Assembly: GCA_965199805.1 (NCBI GenBank)
Contig: CBDATO010000001.1
Coordinates: 124,001 to 188,000 of the forward strand
Direction of reading: 5' to 3'
Length of the DNA: 64,000 nt
Origin: DATAZK01 sp965199805
GTDB taxonomy: Bacteria; Actinomycetota; Actinomycetes; Frankiales; Frankiaceae
Shown here: piece by piece, positions 7,777 through 16,484 of the stretch
Layout of the letters: each line of letters begins with the position of its first letter
Position numbering within the stretch: the first letter of the stretch is position 1
Translations under genes and position numbers: made by a program
The notes under the pieces: model-generated
Told to the model about the DNA's origin: nothing
What the model saw: the letters and a program-made list of their open reading frames with translations, nothing else
Databases searched by the model: none

Positions 7777-10194
7777 GTGTCAGCGACGGTCGAGGTGCGT
7801 GCACCCCACCACCTCCCCGCCGAGCGGGTGCGCCGGCTCGCCCGGCTGTGGCCGGCCCCCACCGGTTACGCCCGCTCCCCCGTCGACAAGCTGCACGTCA
7901 TCAGCTACGGCCTGCTCGCCCTGGTGCTCATCGCCCTCGGACGCTGGGGCAAGGGCACGCTGCTCGGCTTCGAACGCGACCTGTTCTCGCTGCTGCGGAT
8001 CGAGAGCGTCGGGCTGCGCGACTTCGTCGGCGGGGTGCTCACCGTCCTGGTCTACGGCGTGCTGGGCGGCTTCCTCGTCGTCATCGTGTGGGTCCGGCGC
8101 TTCCGGCTCTTCGGCTACCTGCTCGCCGCGAACGTGCTGGGCGCGGCGGCCGCCATCGGCGCCCGCTGGCTGATCCTCGGGAGCAGTCCGCCGACGCTGA
8201 AGGAGCTGTCGCTCACCTCCGGCTCGCAGTTCCCGACGACGTGGAACATCGCGCAACTCTTCGCCGTGTACGCCGCACTGGCCCCGTTCATCTCGGTGCG
8301 CTGGCGCCGGCTCGGCGCGCTCAGCCTGACCGCGATCGTCGTGGGGCGACTGACCGTCGCGAACTTCCTGCCGTTGGAGCTCTTCGCCGCGTTGGCCGTC
8401 GGCGCGACGGCGGGGGCGATCGTCCTGCTGCTCTTCGGTCGCCCCGACCGGCCACCGTCCGAGCAGGCGATGGTCGCGGCGCTGCGCGGCGCCGGGCTGC
8501 CGATCGTCTCGGTGGAGCCCACAGCGCACACCAGCAGCCGGGCCATCGGCCACGTCGCCGTGCTCGAGGACGGCACCCGCTCGTACGTGAAGGTGTGGGG
8601 TGAGCAGCAGCGCTCGGCCGACCTGCTCTTCCGCATCTACCGCTTCCTGCGCCTGAAGCACGCCGGCGACGAACGACCCTTCTCCTCGCTGCGCCGGCTC
8701 GTCGAGCACGAGGCGCTCGTGGCGCTCATGGCCCGCGAGGGCGGCGTGCCCACCCCGCGGCTGCAGGCCCTCGCCCTGGTCGACCCCGACTCGGTCCTCG
8801 TGAGCTTCGACCTGATCGACGGCCGGCCGCTCGGCAGCCCGGGGGCGGCCAGCGTGCAGCCGGCCCGGCTGATGCAGCGGGTCCTCGACGGCTTCGTCAA
8901 GCTGCGCCGCCGCCGCATCGCCCACCGCGACATCCGGCCCGGCACGGTCCTGGTCGACCGCGCCGGCGCGATCAGCTTCGTCGGCCTCGGGTTCGCCGAG
9001 ATCGCCGCCCAGGATCAGCTGCTCGACATCGACGTCGCCCAGCTGATGGCCATGCTCACCCTGACCAACGACGTCGAGTCGGTCGTGCGCGCGACCGTCG
9101 ACACACTCGGACGCGACGCGGTGGCCACCGCCCTGCCCTACCTGCAGCCCGCCGCGCTCAGCAACGACACCCGCCACGGACTCAGCGGCCACACCCTGAA
9201 GCGGCTGCAGCACGAGGTCGCGACGGTCTGCGACGTCGAGCAGCCGAAGCTCGAGGAGATCTACCGCTTCGGGCCGAAGACGCTGCTCACGCTGGCGGTC
9301 ATCGCCGGCGTCATCTACTTCCTGCTCCCGCAGTTCACCGACCTGCCGGCCATCTGGAAGCGGGTGGAGCGGGCCAACTGGGCGTGGGGCGTCGCCGCCG
9401 CGTTCGCCTCGGTCGCGACCTACGGCGCCGCCTCCGTCTCCCTGCTGGGCTCGGTGCCGCAGAAGCTGTCGGCGCTCCGGACGTTCCTGGTGCAGATCGG
9501 CACGTCGTTCACCAGCACGCTCGCGCCCGGCGGGCTCGGCGGCATGGCGCTCAACGTCCGCTTCCTGCAGCGTGCGGGCGTCGATCCGCCGGTCGCCGTC
9601 ACCGGGGTCGGGCTCAACGCCTTCGCCGGGCTGGTCATGCACATCCTGCTGCTGGTGGTCTTCTCGGTCTTCGGCGGCGCCGAGGCGTTCGGCGGCATCC
9701 ACCTGCCGCACCCGCTGATCATCCTGATCGCGGTGGGCGGGGTGCTGGCCGCCTCGGGGCTCGCGCTGCTCGTCCCGCTGGTACGCCGCCTCGTCCTGTC
9801 GCGGGCGCTCGCCATCCTCAAGCAGGCCACCCGCGGGCTCGGGCAGATCCTCACCCGCCCGCTCGGCCTCGTCATGCTCTTCGGCGGGTCTGTGCTGGTC
9901 ACCTTCAGCTACATCGTGTGCCTGTACTTCTCGGTGATGGCGTTCGGCGGGCACGTCAGCTTCGTCTCGGTGAGCGCGGTGTACCTGGTCGGCGCCACCA
10001 TCGCCTCCGTCGCGCCGACCCCGGGCGGGCTCGGCGCCCTCGAGGCCGCGCTCATCGCCGGTCTGGTGGCCGCGGGCCTGGCCAGCGCGACCGCCATCCC
10101 GACGGTGTTCCTCTACCGCCTGGTGACCTTCTGGCTGCCGATCCTGCCGGGCTGGATCTCCTTCCAGTGGATGCGCCGCCAGGAGATCGTCTGA
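7777..10194 (+). CDS. Multidomain membrane protein: N-terminal membrane region, pseudokinase-like domain, LPG-synthase/flippase (UPF0104) domain
   Basis: 805 residues in three parts. Residues about 40-225 hold several membrane helices. Residues about 245-485 resemble a RIO/aminoglycoside-type kinase: a Lys in SYVKVWGE, a Glu in VEHEALV, then AHRDIRPGTVLVD as catalytic loop. The loop Asn is replaced by Thr and the metal-binding DFG-like Asp is replaced by Gly (FVGLGFAE), so it is probably a pseudokinase. Residues about 505-805 are the polytopic lysylphosphatidylglycerol synthase/YbhN-type domain, with the family motifs APGGLGGMALN and APTPGGLGALEAALIAGL. Related three-part proteins occur in actinomycetes; a role in moving or making a membrane lipid is inference. 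Start GTG 7777 follows GGAGAGGCAGGC. Confidence 0.78.
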   Translation: MSATVEVRAPHHLPAERVRRLARLWPAPTGYARSPVDKLHVISYGLLALVLIALGRWGKGTLLGFERDLFSLLRIESVGLRDFVGGVLTVLVYGVLGGFLVVIVWVRRFRLFGYLLAANVLGAAAAIGARWLILGSSPPTLKELSLTSGSQFPTTWNIAQLFAVYAALAPFISVRWRRLGALSLTAIVVGRLTVANFLPLELFAALAVGATAGAIVLLLFGRPDRPPSEQAMVAALRGAGLPIVSVEPTAHTSSRAIGHVAVLEDGTRSYVKVWGEQQRSADLLFRIYRFLRLKHAGDERPFSSLRRLVEHEALVALMAREGGVPTPRLQALALVDPDSVLVSFDLIDGRPLGSPGAASVQPARLMQRVLDGFVKLRRRRIAHRDIRPGTVLVDRAGAISFVGLGFAEIAAQDQLLDIDVAQLMAMLTLTNDVESVVRATVDTLGRDAVATALPYLQPAALSNDTRHGLSGHTLKRLQHEVATVCDVEQPKLEEIYRFGPKTLLTLAVIAGVIYFLLPQFTDLPAIWKRVERANWAWGVAAAFASVATYGAASVSLLGSVPQKLSALRTFLVQIGTSFTSTLAPGGLGGMALNVRFLQRAGVDPPVAVTGVGLNAFAGLVMHILLLVVFSVFGGAEAFGGIHLPHPLIILIAVGGVLAASGLALLVPLVRRLVLSRALAILKQATRGLGQILTRPLGLVMLFGGSVLVTFSYIVCLYFSVMAFGGHVSFVSVSAVYLVGATIASVAPTPGGLGALEAALIAGLVAAGLASATAIPTVFLYRLVTFWLPILPGWISFQWMRRQEIV

Positions 10195-10198
10195 CCCC

Positions 10199-12547
10199 TC
10201 AGGCGGGCGGGTCGATCGCCCCGCCGGTGACGAGGTCGGCGAGCTCCGCGTCGGACAGTCCGAGCAGCTCGCGGAGCACGTCGTCGGTGCCCTCGCGCGG
10301 CAGCGGCGCCGGGTCGCAGCGCGGCTCGCCCATCCCCGGCGCGGTGAACGCCGGCCCCTCGAGGATCGTGCGGCCGAGCCCGGGCTGGTCGATCGTCACC
10401 GGGTAGCCGCGGCCGACGAAGTGCGGATGCGTCGCGTGGGCGAACGGCGGCAGCACCTGCGCGGCCGGCACCCCGGCGCCCTGCAGCCGCTGCTCGAGGT
10501 CGGCGGGATCGGCGAGCTGCAGCCACGCGCCGACGGCGGCCTCCACGGCATCGACGTCGGCGAGCCGGTCCGCGGCCGCGGCCCACTCCGGCCGGTCCAG
10601 CTCGGGGGCCACGGTGAGCAGCGCCTGCCAGGTCGCGTCATCGGGTACGCACAGCGCCAGCCACCGCTCGCGGGCCAGGCTGCCGGGCGCCGGGTCGTCG
10701 GCGCAGCGGAACAGGTTCCACGGCGCGGCCTGCGGCGACCGGTTGCCGGCCGGCTGCGCCGCACCTGGCGTGAGGCTCTCGGCGGCCAGCAGGTCGCCGA
10801 TCAGCATCGACACCGCCTCGAACTGCGCGACATCGACGCGGACGCCCTCACCCGTGCGCTCGCGGGCGAAGAGCCCCGACAGCGCACCGAGCGCGCAGAG
10901 CCGTCCGGCGAGATGGTCGGGGTGGATCGTCATGACGCCGCGCGGGGCGTCGGGGCCGTGCGCCCACAGCCAGGTGAGCCCGCCAATGGCGCGCGCGCTG
11001 GGTCCGTACCCCTTCTTCGTCGCCCACGGCCCGCGGTCGCCATAGAGCTGCGTGTCGACCATGACCAGCCGCGGGTTCAGCGCGTGCACCTGCTCCCAGC
11101 CGAGGCCGAGCCGCGCGATCACCCCGGTGGCGTTGTTCTCCAGCAGCACGTCGATCTGCGGCAGCAGCCGGTGCACCAGCGCGCGGCCGGCCTCCGTGCC
11201 GAGGTCGGCGGCCAGCACCCGCTTGTTGCGGTTCGGCGTACTGAACGCCGGGTTCATGTCGCCGCCCATGACGTGGCGCTGGAAGTCCGGCCGGCGTACC
11301 GACTCGAGCTTGATCACGTCGGCGCCCCACTCGCCGAGCACGCGGCCGGCCTCCGGCGTCGCCACGCCGCTGCCCACCTCGAGCACGCGGATGCCGCGCA
11401 GCGGCAGCTCGGAACCCGTACCGGCAGCGGGCGCGGGCCGCGCAGCCCACGACGGCGCCGCATCCCGCTCGTGCGGCGACCGCACGGTCCCCCGGCGGTC
11501 GCCGTTCACCCCGAACAGGCCCACGGGCACGCGCGCCGTCCGATCGCCGAGCGGCACCTCGCCGAAGGTTTCTCGCGCCTCGGTGTGCGGGTTCGCCAGC
11601 ACCTCCGCGGGCGTGAGGACGGGCGTGATGCGGACCCCGAGCGCGTCGCCCTGGGCCGCCAGCTCGTCGCGCGTACCGGCAGCGAACCGCTCGGGCAGCC
11701 GGGCGAGGATCTGGTCACGCGCCGCCGGGCCGAGCATCGGCTCGTCCCACTCGGGGCCGGTCCACTCCGGCGGCGAGCCGAGCCACGCGACGAGGCTGCG
11801 CCACTCACCGGGCGACATCGGCAGCACAATGCGGGCGAGCCCGTCGGTGCAGGGCAACAGCGGGTAGAGGCCGGCTCCGGCGCGCTGGCTCGGCATCCGG
11901 ATCCGGCTGGACAGCGGCAGCCCCATGTCGGTGGCGTGGGCGAGCGCCAGGATCGACGAGACGTCGACGACCTGACCGGGCCGGCCGGAGCGCACCTGCC
12001 ACACCCCGAGCATCCCGCCGAGCGCCGCCACCACCGCCCCGAAGTCCTCGCTGTACGAGCCGGGCGCGCTCACCGGCGGCAGCTCGGGCACCCCGGCGCG
12101 GTAGACGACCCCGGCCAGCGCCTGGCTGACCAGCTCCGTCGCCCGCCAGCCGGCGGTGGGGCCGGTGCGGCCGAACGGGGTCACCGACGCGACGACCAGG
12201 TGCGGGTGCCGCTCGTGCACCGCGTCGGCGTCGACCGCCGGGTCGTCCGACACCAGGACCAGATCGGCCCCGGCCAGCAGCCCGTCGCGGATCCCCGGGT
12301 CGTCGGTGCGGATGACGTCCTTGCCGACATTGCGGTGCAGGTGGTGCAGGCTCGTGCCGTCCGGCGCGAGCGGCAGCCGCGAGCGGCCGGCTCCCCCGTC
12401 GGCCGGCTCGATGCGGACCACCTCGGCGCCGAGGTCGGCGAGCACCCGGGCAGCGAAGGCCCCGTACGCGTCGGTCAGGTCGACCACCCGGACGTCCGCC
12501 AGCAGGCCGCCCGCGAGCGGCCCGCTTCCCTCGATCGTGTCGCTCAT
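10199..12547 (-). CDS. CoA transferase with two fused CaiB/BaiF domains
   Basis: 782 residues, about twice the usual CaiB/BaiF length (near 400). Domain 1 (residues about 15-370) begins ADVRVVDLTDAYGAFAARVLADLGAEVVRIE; domain 2 (about 383-750) begins RGIRVLEVGSGVATPEAGRVLGEWGADVIKLE. Each domain keeps the catalytic Asp of family III CoA transferases, in QVVDVSS and in VRVDVAQFEA. Family III normally works as an interlocked dimer of two chains, so the fusion may supply both halves. It transfers CoA between acids during degradation of carnitine, bile acids or aromatic acids; the substrate here is unknown. ATG 12547 is preferred over TTG 12550. It converges with the membrane fusion gene, stops 4 bp apart. 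Confidence 0.88.
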   Translation of the reverse strand: MSDTIEGSGPLAGGLLADVRVVDLTDAYGAFAARVLADLGAEVVRIEPADGGAGRSRLPLAPDGTSLHHLHRNVGKDVIRTDDPGIRDGLLAGADLVLVSDDPAVDADAVHERHPHLVVASVTPFGRTGPTAGWRATELVSQALAGVVYRAGVPELPPVSAPGSYSEDFGAVVAALGGMLGVWQVRSGRPGQVVDVSSILALAHATDMGLPLSSRIRMPSQRAGAGLYPLLPCTDGLARIVLPMSPGEWRSLVAWLGSPPEWTGPEWDEPMLGPAARDQILARLPERFAAGTRDELAAQGDALGVRITPVLTPAEVLANPHTEARETFGEVPLGDRTARVPVGLFGVNGDRRGTVRSPHERDAAPSWAARPAPAAGTGSELPLRGIRVLEVGSGVATPEAGRVLGEWGADVIKLESVRRPDFQRHVMGGDMNPAFSTPNRNKRVLAADLGTEAGRALVHRLLPQIDVLLENNATGVIARLGLGWEQVHALNPRLVMVDTQLYGDRGPWATKKGYGPSARAIGGLTWLWAHGPDAPRGVMTIHPDHLAGRLCALGALSGLFARERTGEGVRVDVAQFEAVSMLIGDLLAAESLTPGAAQPAGNRSPQAAPWNLFRCADDPAPGSLARERWLALCVPDDATWQALLTVAPELDRPEWAAAADRLADVDAVEAAVGAWLQLADPADLEQRLQGAGVPAAQVLPPFAHATHPHFVGRGYPVTIDQPGLGRTILEGPAFTAPGMGEPRCDPAPLPREGTDDVLRELLGLSDAELADLVTGGAIDPPA

Positions 12548-12605
12548 CAACGCCCTCTCGCCCGGACCCCAGCCGCGGAGAACGCTAGCGGGTGGCGTCG
12601 GGCCG

Positions 12606-12947
12606 TCAGGCCTCCGGTTCGTCGAACGGCCAGAACGCGCGCAGCTGCAGGCGGCCGCCCTCGGACATCGGGTGCTCGGCCGCGATGGCGACGGCCTCGG
12701 CGAGGTCGGCGCACTCGAGCACGTCGAAGCCGGCGATCGGGTCGTCCGCGCCGCCCGTGGCGACGAGCAGCCGACCGCCGCGGCGCCGCACGGTGGTCGC
12801 GTCCACGGCCGGCCGGGTGCGGTCGCCCATCACCCAGTGCCCCGAGGCCTCGTACTTGGTGACCCACTCCTCGATGTCGAGGACGCCCTCGCCGGTGGGC
12901 TCTGGGTCGGTGTCGGTCGCCGTCTCGACGAACATCAGAAAGCGCAC
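12606..12947 (-). CDS. YCII-related (DGPF) domain protein
   Basis: A small 113-residue protein starting at GTG 12947 with GGAGGA 5 nt upstream. Sequence features are RFLMFVETATDTDP at the N-terminus, GVLDIEEWVTKYEASGHWVMGDRTRP, then LLVATGGADDPIAGFDVLECADLAEAVAIAAEHP and a final RLQLRAFWPFDE. This is the ferredoxin-like YCII/DGPF fold, usually found as an uncharacterised enzyme or beside ECF sigma factors. It lies just upstream of the CoA transferase in the same direction (58 bp gap). Confidence 0.82.
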   Translation of the reverse strand: MRFLMFVETATDTDPEPTGEGVLDIEEWVTKYEASGHWVMGDRTRPAVDATTVRRRGGRLLVATGGADDPIAGFDVLECADLAEAVAIAAEHPMSEGGRLQLRAFWPFDEPEA

Positions 12948-13062
12948 GGGGGTCCTCCGGACTCGGACGGATCGGTCGATGTCAACTGGGCGACGAACCG
13001 TAGCTCCGGGATTCATCGGTGACCGTGGGCTAAGGTCATCGCGACGGTCCGGCCGATCATGC

Positions 13063-13075
13063 GGAGGGCTCGATC
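13063..13075 (+). promoter_or_regulatory. Ribosome site GGAGG followed by possible ATC start of ctpE
   Basis: GGAGG (13063-13067), a 5-nt spacer, then ATC ACC ACC ACG in the CtpE frame. The frame is open from 13034 (TAA at 13031) and contains no usual start codon before GTG 13184, although the family N-terminus is encoded here. The ATC may act as a rare start, or be an ATG altered by mutation or sequencing error. Confidence 0.45.
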
Positions 13076-13183
13076 ACCACCACGACCAGCACCAACTCAC
13101 CGAGAGCCACCGGGGCACCTGCTGCCCGCGCGCCGTTCACCACGCCCGCCACCGGGCTCACCGCTGCGCAGGTCGCCGAGCGG

Positions 13184-15544
13184 GTGGCCGAGGGTCGCAC
13201 CAACGCGACCGACACCCGCAGCAGCCGCAGCATCCCCCAGATCGTGCGGGCAAACGTCGTCACGCCGTTCAACGGCCTGCTGGCGACGCTCTTCGTCGTC
13301 ATCCTCGCCACCGGCCGCTGGCAGAACGGTCTGTTCGGCCTCGTCATCATCTTCAACTCCGCCATCGGCGTCATCCAGGAGGTGCGCGCCAAGCGCACGC
13401 TCGACCAGCTCGCCGTGCTCAACGCGCCCCAAGCCACCGTCGTGCGCGACGGGCAGGCCTCGGTGGTCCCGGTCGAGCAGGTGGTCGCCGACGACCTGCT
13501 CGAGCTGCGTACCGGCGATCAGGTGCCGGCCGACGGCCACGCCACGGCCTCGAGCGGCCTGGAGATCGACGAGTCGCTGCTCACCGGCGAGAGCGACCCG
13601 GTCGCGAAGGCCCAGGGCGACGACGTGCGCTCCGGCTCGATCGTCGTCGCCGGCAGCGGGCGCTTCCAGGCGACGGCCGTCGGCGCGGAGGCGTACGCGA
13701 CCCAGCTGAGCACCGAGGCCCGCCGCTTCAGCCTCACGCACTCGGAGCTGGTGGCGGGCACCAACCGGCTGCTGCGCGGCATCGCGCTGATGATGCTGGT
13801 GGTCGGGCCGCTGCTGCTGTGGAGCCAGTTCCGCAGCGCGGACAACAAGACCTGGCAGGACGCGGTCACCGGTGCCGTCGCCGCGCTGGTCGGCATGGTG
13901 CCCGAGGGCCTGGTGCTGCTCACCAGCCTCGCCTTCTTCCTCGCGGCCTTCACCCTCACCCGGCGTCAGACGCTGATCCAGGAGCTGCCCGCGGTGGAGG
14001 GCCTCGCCCGGGTCGACGTGGTCTGCCTGGACAAGACCGGCACCCTCACCTACGGCGACATCGTCTTCGACGACCTGAAGCTGCTGCCCGGCGCCGATGC
14101 CGATGACGTACGCGAGGCGCTGGCCCTGTCGGCCTCCGGTGACGACGCCAACGCCACCGCCGCAGCTCTCGAGACGCACTTCAACAACCCGGCGTGGACC
14201 CGCTCGGGCGGCATCCCGTTCTCCTCGGCGCGCAAGTGGCAGGCCGTCATCACCGCCGATCACGGCAGCTGGGTGCTCGGCGCGCCCGAGATGGTGCTGC
14301 CGCACCCGGAGGACGAGCTCGCCCACGCCGCCCGCGAGCAGGCCAACGAGATCGCCTCGCAGGGCCGGCGGGTGCTGCTGCTCGCCTGCTCCACGCTGCC
14401 GCCGGAAACCGGCGAGAAGGACGCACACCTGCCCGAGCAGCTCGTGCCCCAGGCGCTGGTCGTGCTCGCCGAACGCGTCCGCGAAGATGCGGCGGAGACG
14501 CTGCGCTACTTCGCCGAGCAGGGGGTGGCGCTCAAGGTCATCTCCGGTGACAACCCGCGCACCGTGGGCGCCGTCGCAGCACAGGTGGGCGTGGCCGGGG
14601 TGACCGGGGCCGAGGACGCCATCGACGCCCGCACCCTGCCCGACGACATCGACGAGCTCGGCGACGTGCTCGAGGAGCACAGCGTCTTCGGGCGGGTGAG
14701 CCCGCAGCAGAAGCGGGCCGTCGTCGCCGCCCTGCAGAAGCGCGGCCACGTCGTCGCGATGACCGGCGACGGTGTCAACGACGCGCTGGCCCTCAAGGAC
14801 GCCGACATCGGGGTGGCCATGGGCAGCGGATCCGCCGCCACCCGAGCGGTGGCGCAGATCGTCCTGCTCGACGGCAAGTTCTCCCACCTGCCCCAGGTGG
14901 TCGCCGAGGGCCGGCGCGTGATCGCGAACATCGAGCGGGCGTCCAGCCTCTTCCTGGTCAAGAACGTCTACTCGGTCGGCCTCGCGCTGATCATCATCTG
15001 CACGGCCGCCGCGTACCCGCTGGCACCGATCCAGCTCAGCCTGATCTCGAACCTCACCATCGGGGTCCCTGCCTTCCTGCTGGCGCTGGCGCCGAACACG
15101 CGGCGCTACATCCCGGGCTTCCTCGGCCGCGTGCTGCGCTTCTCGGTGCCGGTCGGGCTGGTGATCGCGATCGCGGCGTTCGTCGGCTACGAGATCATCC
15201 GGCACATCGACGACACGGCCGGCGTGAACGGCGGGCGCACGGTCGCCACCCTCGTCGTGCTCATCTGCGCGCTCTGGACGCTGCTCACCATCGCCCGGCC
15301 GCTCGCCGGGTGGAAGGTCGCGATGGTCGGCGCGATCGTGGGGGTGGTGGCGATCATCGTCGCCGTCCCGGCCTTCGCCACCGACATCTTCCTGTTGCAC
15401 CCCACCCCGCAGCGGGTGCTGGTCGCCGTGATCACGGGTGTCGTCGGCGCCGTCCTGGTGGAGATCGCCCACCGCGCCGTCTCGGCGGACGCCCGGCGCC
15501 GGGCCGCCACGCAGGCGGCGAAGCTCGCGCAGAGCCCCGGCTGA
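13184..15544 (+). CDS. ctpE: Cation-translocating P-type ATPase, CtpE-like
   Basis: 786 residues from GTG 13184. The P-type landmarks are all present: ESLLTGESDPVAK actuator motif, PEGL in the fourth helix, DKTGTLT with phosphorylated Asp283, GDGVND hinge, and paired C-terminal helices. Overall order and sequence match my memory of mycobacterial CtpE (reported to be a calcium-linked P-type ATPase), including QIVRANVFT-like start and VEGLARVDVVC before the phosphorylation site. The homologous N-terminus (PATGLTAAQVAERVAEG) continues about 35 codons upstream in the same open frame but without ATG, GTG or TTG. A GGAGG at 13063-13067 sits 5 nt before ATC 13073, so the true start may be that ATC. 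The MBL hydrolase follows 9 bp downstream, so the two are probably cotranscribed. Confidence 0.85.
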   Translation: MAEGRTNATDTRSSRSIPQIVRANVVTPFNGLLATLFVVILATGRWQNGLFGLVIIFNSAIGVIQEVRAKRTLDQLAVLNAPQATVVRDGQASVVPVEQVVADDLLELRTGDQVPADGHATASSGLEIDESLLTGESDPVAKAQGDDVRSGSIVVAGSGRFQATAVGAEAYATQLSTEARRFSLTHSELVAGTNRLLRGIALMMLVVGPLLLWSQFRSADNKTWQDAVTGAVAALVGMVPEGLVLLTSLAFFLAAFTLTRRQTLIQELPAVEGLARVDVVCLDKTGTLTYGDIVFDDLKLLPGADADDVREALALSASGDDANATAAALETHFNNPAWTRSGGIPFSSARKWQAVITADHGSWVLGAPEMVLPHPEDELAHAAREQANEIASQGRRVLLLACSTLPPETGEKDAHLPEQLVPQALVVLAERVREDAAETLRYFAEQGVALKVISGDNPRTVGAVAAQVGVAGVTGAEDAIDARTLPDDIDELGDVLEEHSVFGRVSPQQKRAVVAALQKRGHVVAMTGDGVNDALALKDADIGVAMGSGSAATRAVAQIVLLDGKFSHLPQVVAEGRRVIANIERASSLFLVKNVYSVGLALIIICTAAAYPLAPIQLSLISNLTIGVPAFLLALAPNTRRYIPGFLGRVLRFSVPVGLVIAIAAFVGYEIIRHIDDTAGVNGGRTVATLVVLICALWTLLTIARPLAGWKVAMVGAIVGVVAIIVAVPAFATDIFLLHPTPQRVLVAVITGVVGAVLVEIAHRAVSADARRRAATQAAKLAQSPG

Positions 15545-15553
15545 CGTCTCGCC

Positions 15554-16408
15554 ATGCACTGGGACGTCGGGCGCGTACGCGTCACCAAGGTGGTCGAGCA
15601 CGACCTGCGGGTGGGGCTCAACGGCCTGCTCGTCGACGTGCCCGACGACGTGCTGGAACGCCATCCCTGGCTGCAGCCGGATTACGTCGACGCCACCGGT
15701 GCCGCGGTGCTGTCGATCCACGGGTTCGTCGTCGAGACCGGCAGCCGGCGCATCCTCGTCGACACCTGCATCGGCGGTGACCGGGCGGGCCTGCCGTTCC
15801 CGCCCATGGCCAGCGGCTTCGCCGACGCGCTGGAGGCCGCCGGCTTCACGGCCGACGGGATCGACACGGTCGTCTGCACCCACCTGCACTTCGACCACGT
15901 CGGCGGCAACACGCGACACGTCGACGGCCGCTGGGTGCCCACCTTCCCACAGGCCCGCTACGTGCTGGCCCGCGCCGAGTGGGAGCACTGGTCGCAGGCC
16001 GGCGCTTCGGACCCGTACACGAACATCGACGACACCATTCGTCCGCTGCTCGACGCCGGGCTCGCCGACCTGGTCGAGGCCGACCACGTCGTCTGCCCGC
16101 AGGTGCGGCTGGCACCGGCGCCCGGCCACACCCCCGGCCAGGTCTGCGTGGTGATCGAGGACGCCGGGGCCAAGGCGGTCATCACCGGCGACCTCGCCCA
16201 CCACCCCCTGCAATTCGTGGAGCCCGGGATCGCGGCGCCGGCCGACACCGACCCGGCGCTCGCGGCCCTGACCCGCCGGTCGTGGCTGGCCGAACGGGCG
16301 GCCGACGGGGCGCTGGTGCTCGGCACCCACTTCGGTGGCACCAGCGCCGGCCACGTCGTCGCCGACGGTGACACGTGGCGCTTCGTGCCCGCGCCCGCAG
16401 GCGGCTGA
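15554..16408 (+). CDS. MBL-fold metallo-hydrolase
   Basis: 284 residues with a full metal set of the metallo-beta-lactamase fold: THLHFDHVGGN (HxHxDH) near residue 112, PGHTPGQVCV, VITGDLAHHPLQF and LGTHFGG near the C-terminus. It resembles the group that includes lactonases and alkyl-sulfatase-like hydrolases. It starts 9 bp after the ctpE stop and is probably read from the same message; a link to cation transport is not obvious. Substrate unknown. Confidence 0.85.
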   Translation: MHWDVGRVRVTKVVEHDLRVGLNGLLVDVPDDVLERHPWLQPDYVDATGAAVLSIHGFVVETGSRRILVDTCIGGDRAGLPFPPMASGFADALEAAGFTADGIDTVVCTHLHFDHVGGNTRHVDGRWVPTFPQARYVLARAEWEHWSQAGASDPYTNIDDTIRPLLDAGLADLVEADHVVCPQVRLAPAPGHTPGQVCVVIEDAGAKAVITGDLAHHPLQFVEPGIAAPADTDPALAALTRRSWLAERAADGALVLGTHFGGTSAGHVVADGDTWRFVPAPAGG

Positions 16409-16484
16409 CCCGGGGGCCGGCGGGTACGGCGCAGCAGACCGACGAATTCCAGGCGCCCGTACGCGGGCGGGACGGCAGGCGGCA

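Noticed and set aside
7780..9954. 724-codon minus-strand frame opposite the flippase-like gene
   Set aside because: Product is Glu/Gln/Arg-rich low-complexity sequence without any fold signature, while the plus frame has clear domain motifs.
10421..12862. 813-codon plus-strand frame opposite the CoA transferase
   Set aside because: Arg/His-rich shadow of the real gene; no start region or domain.
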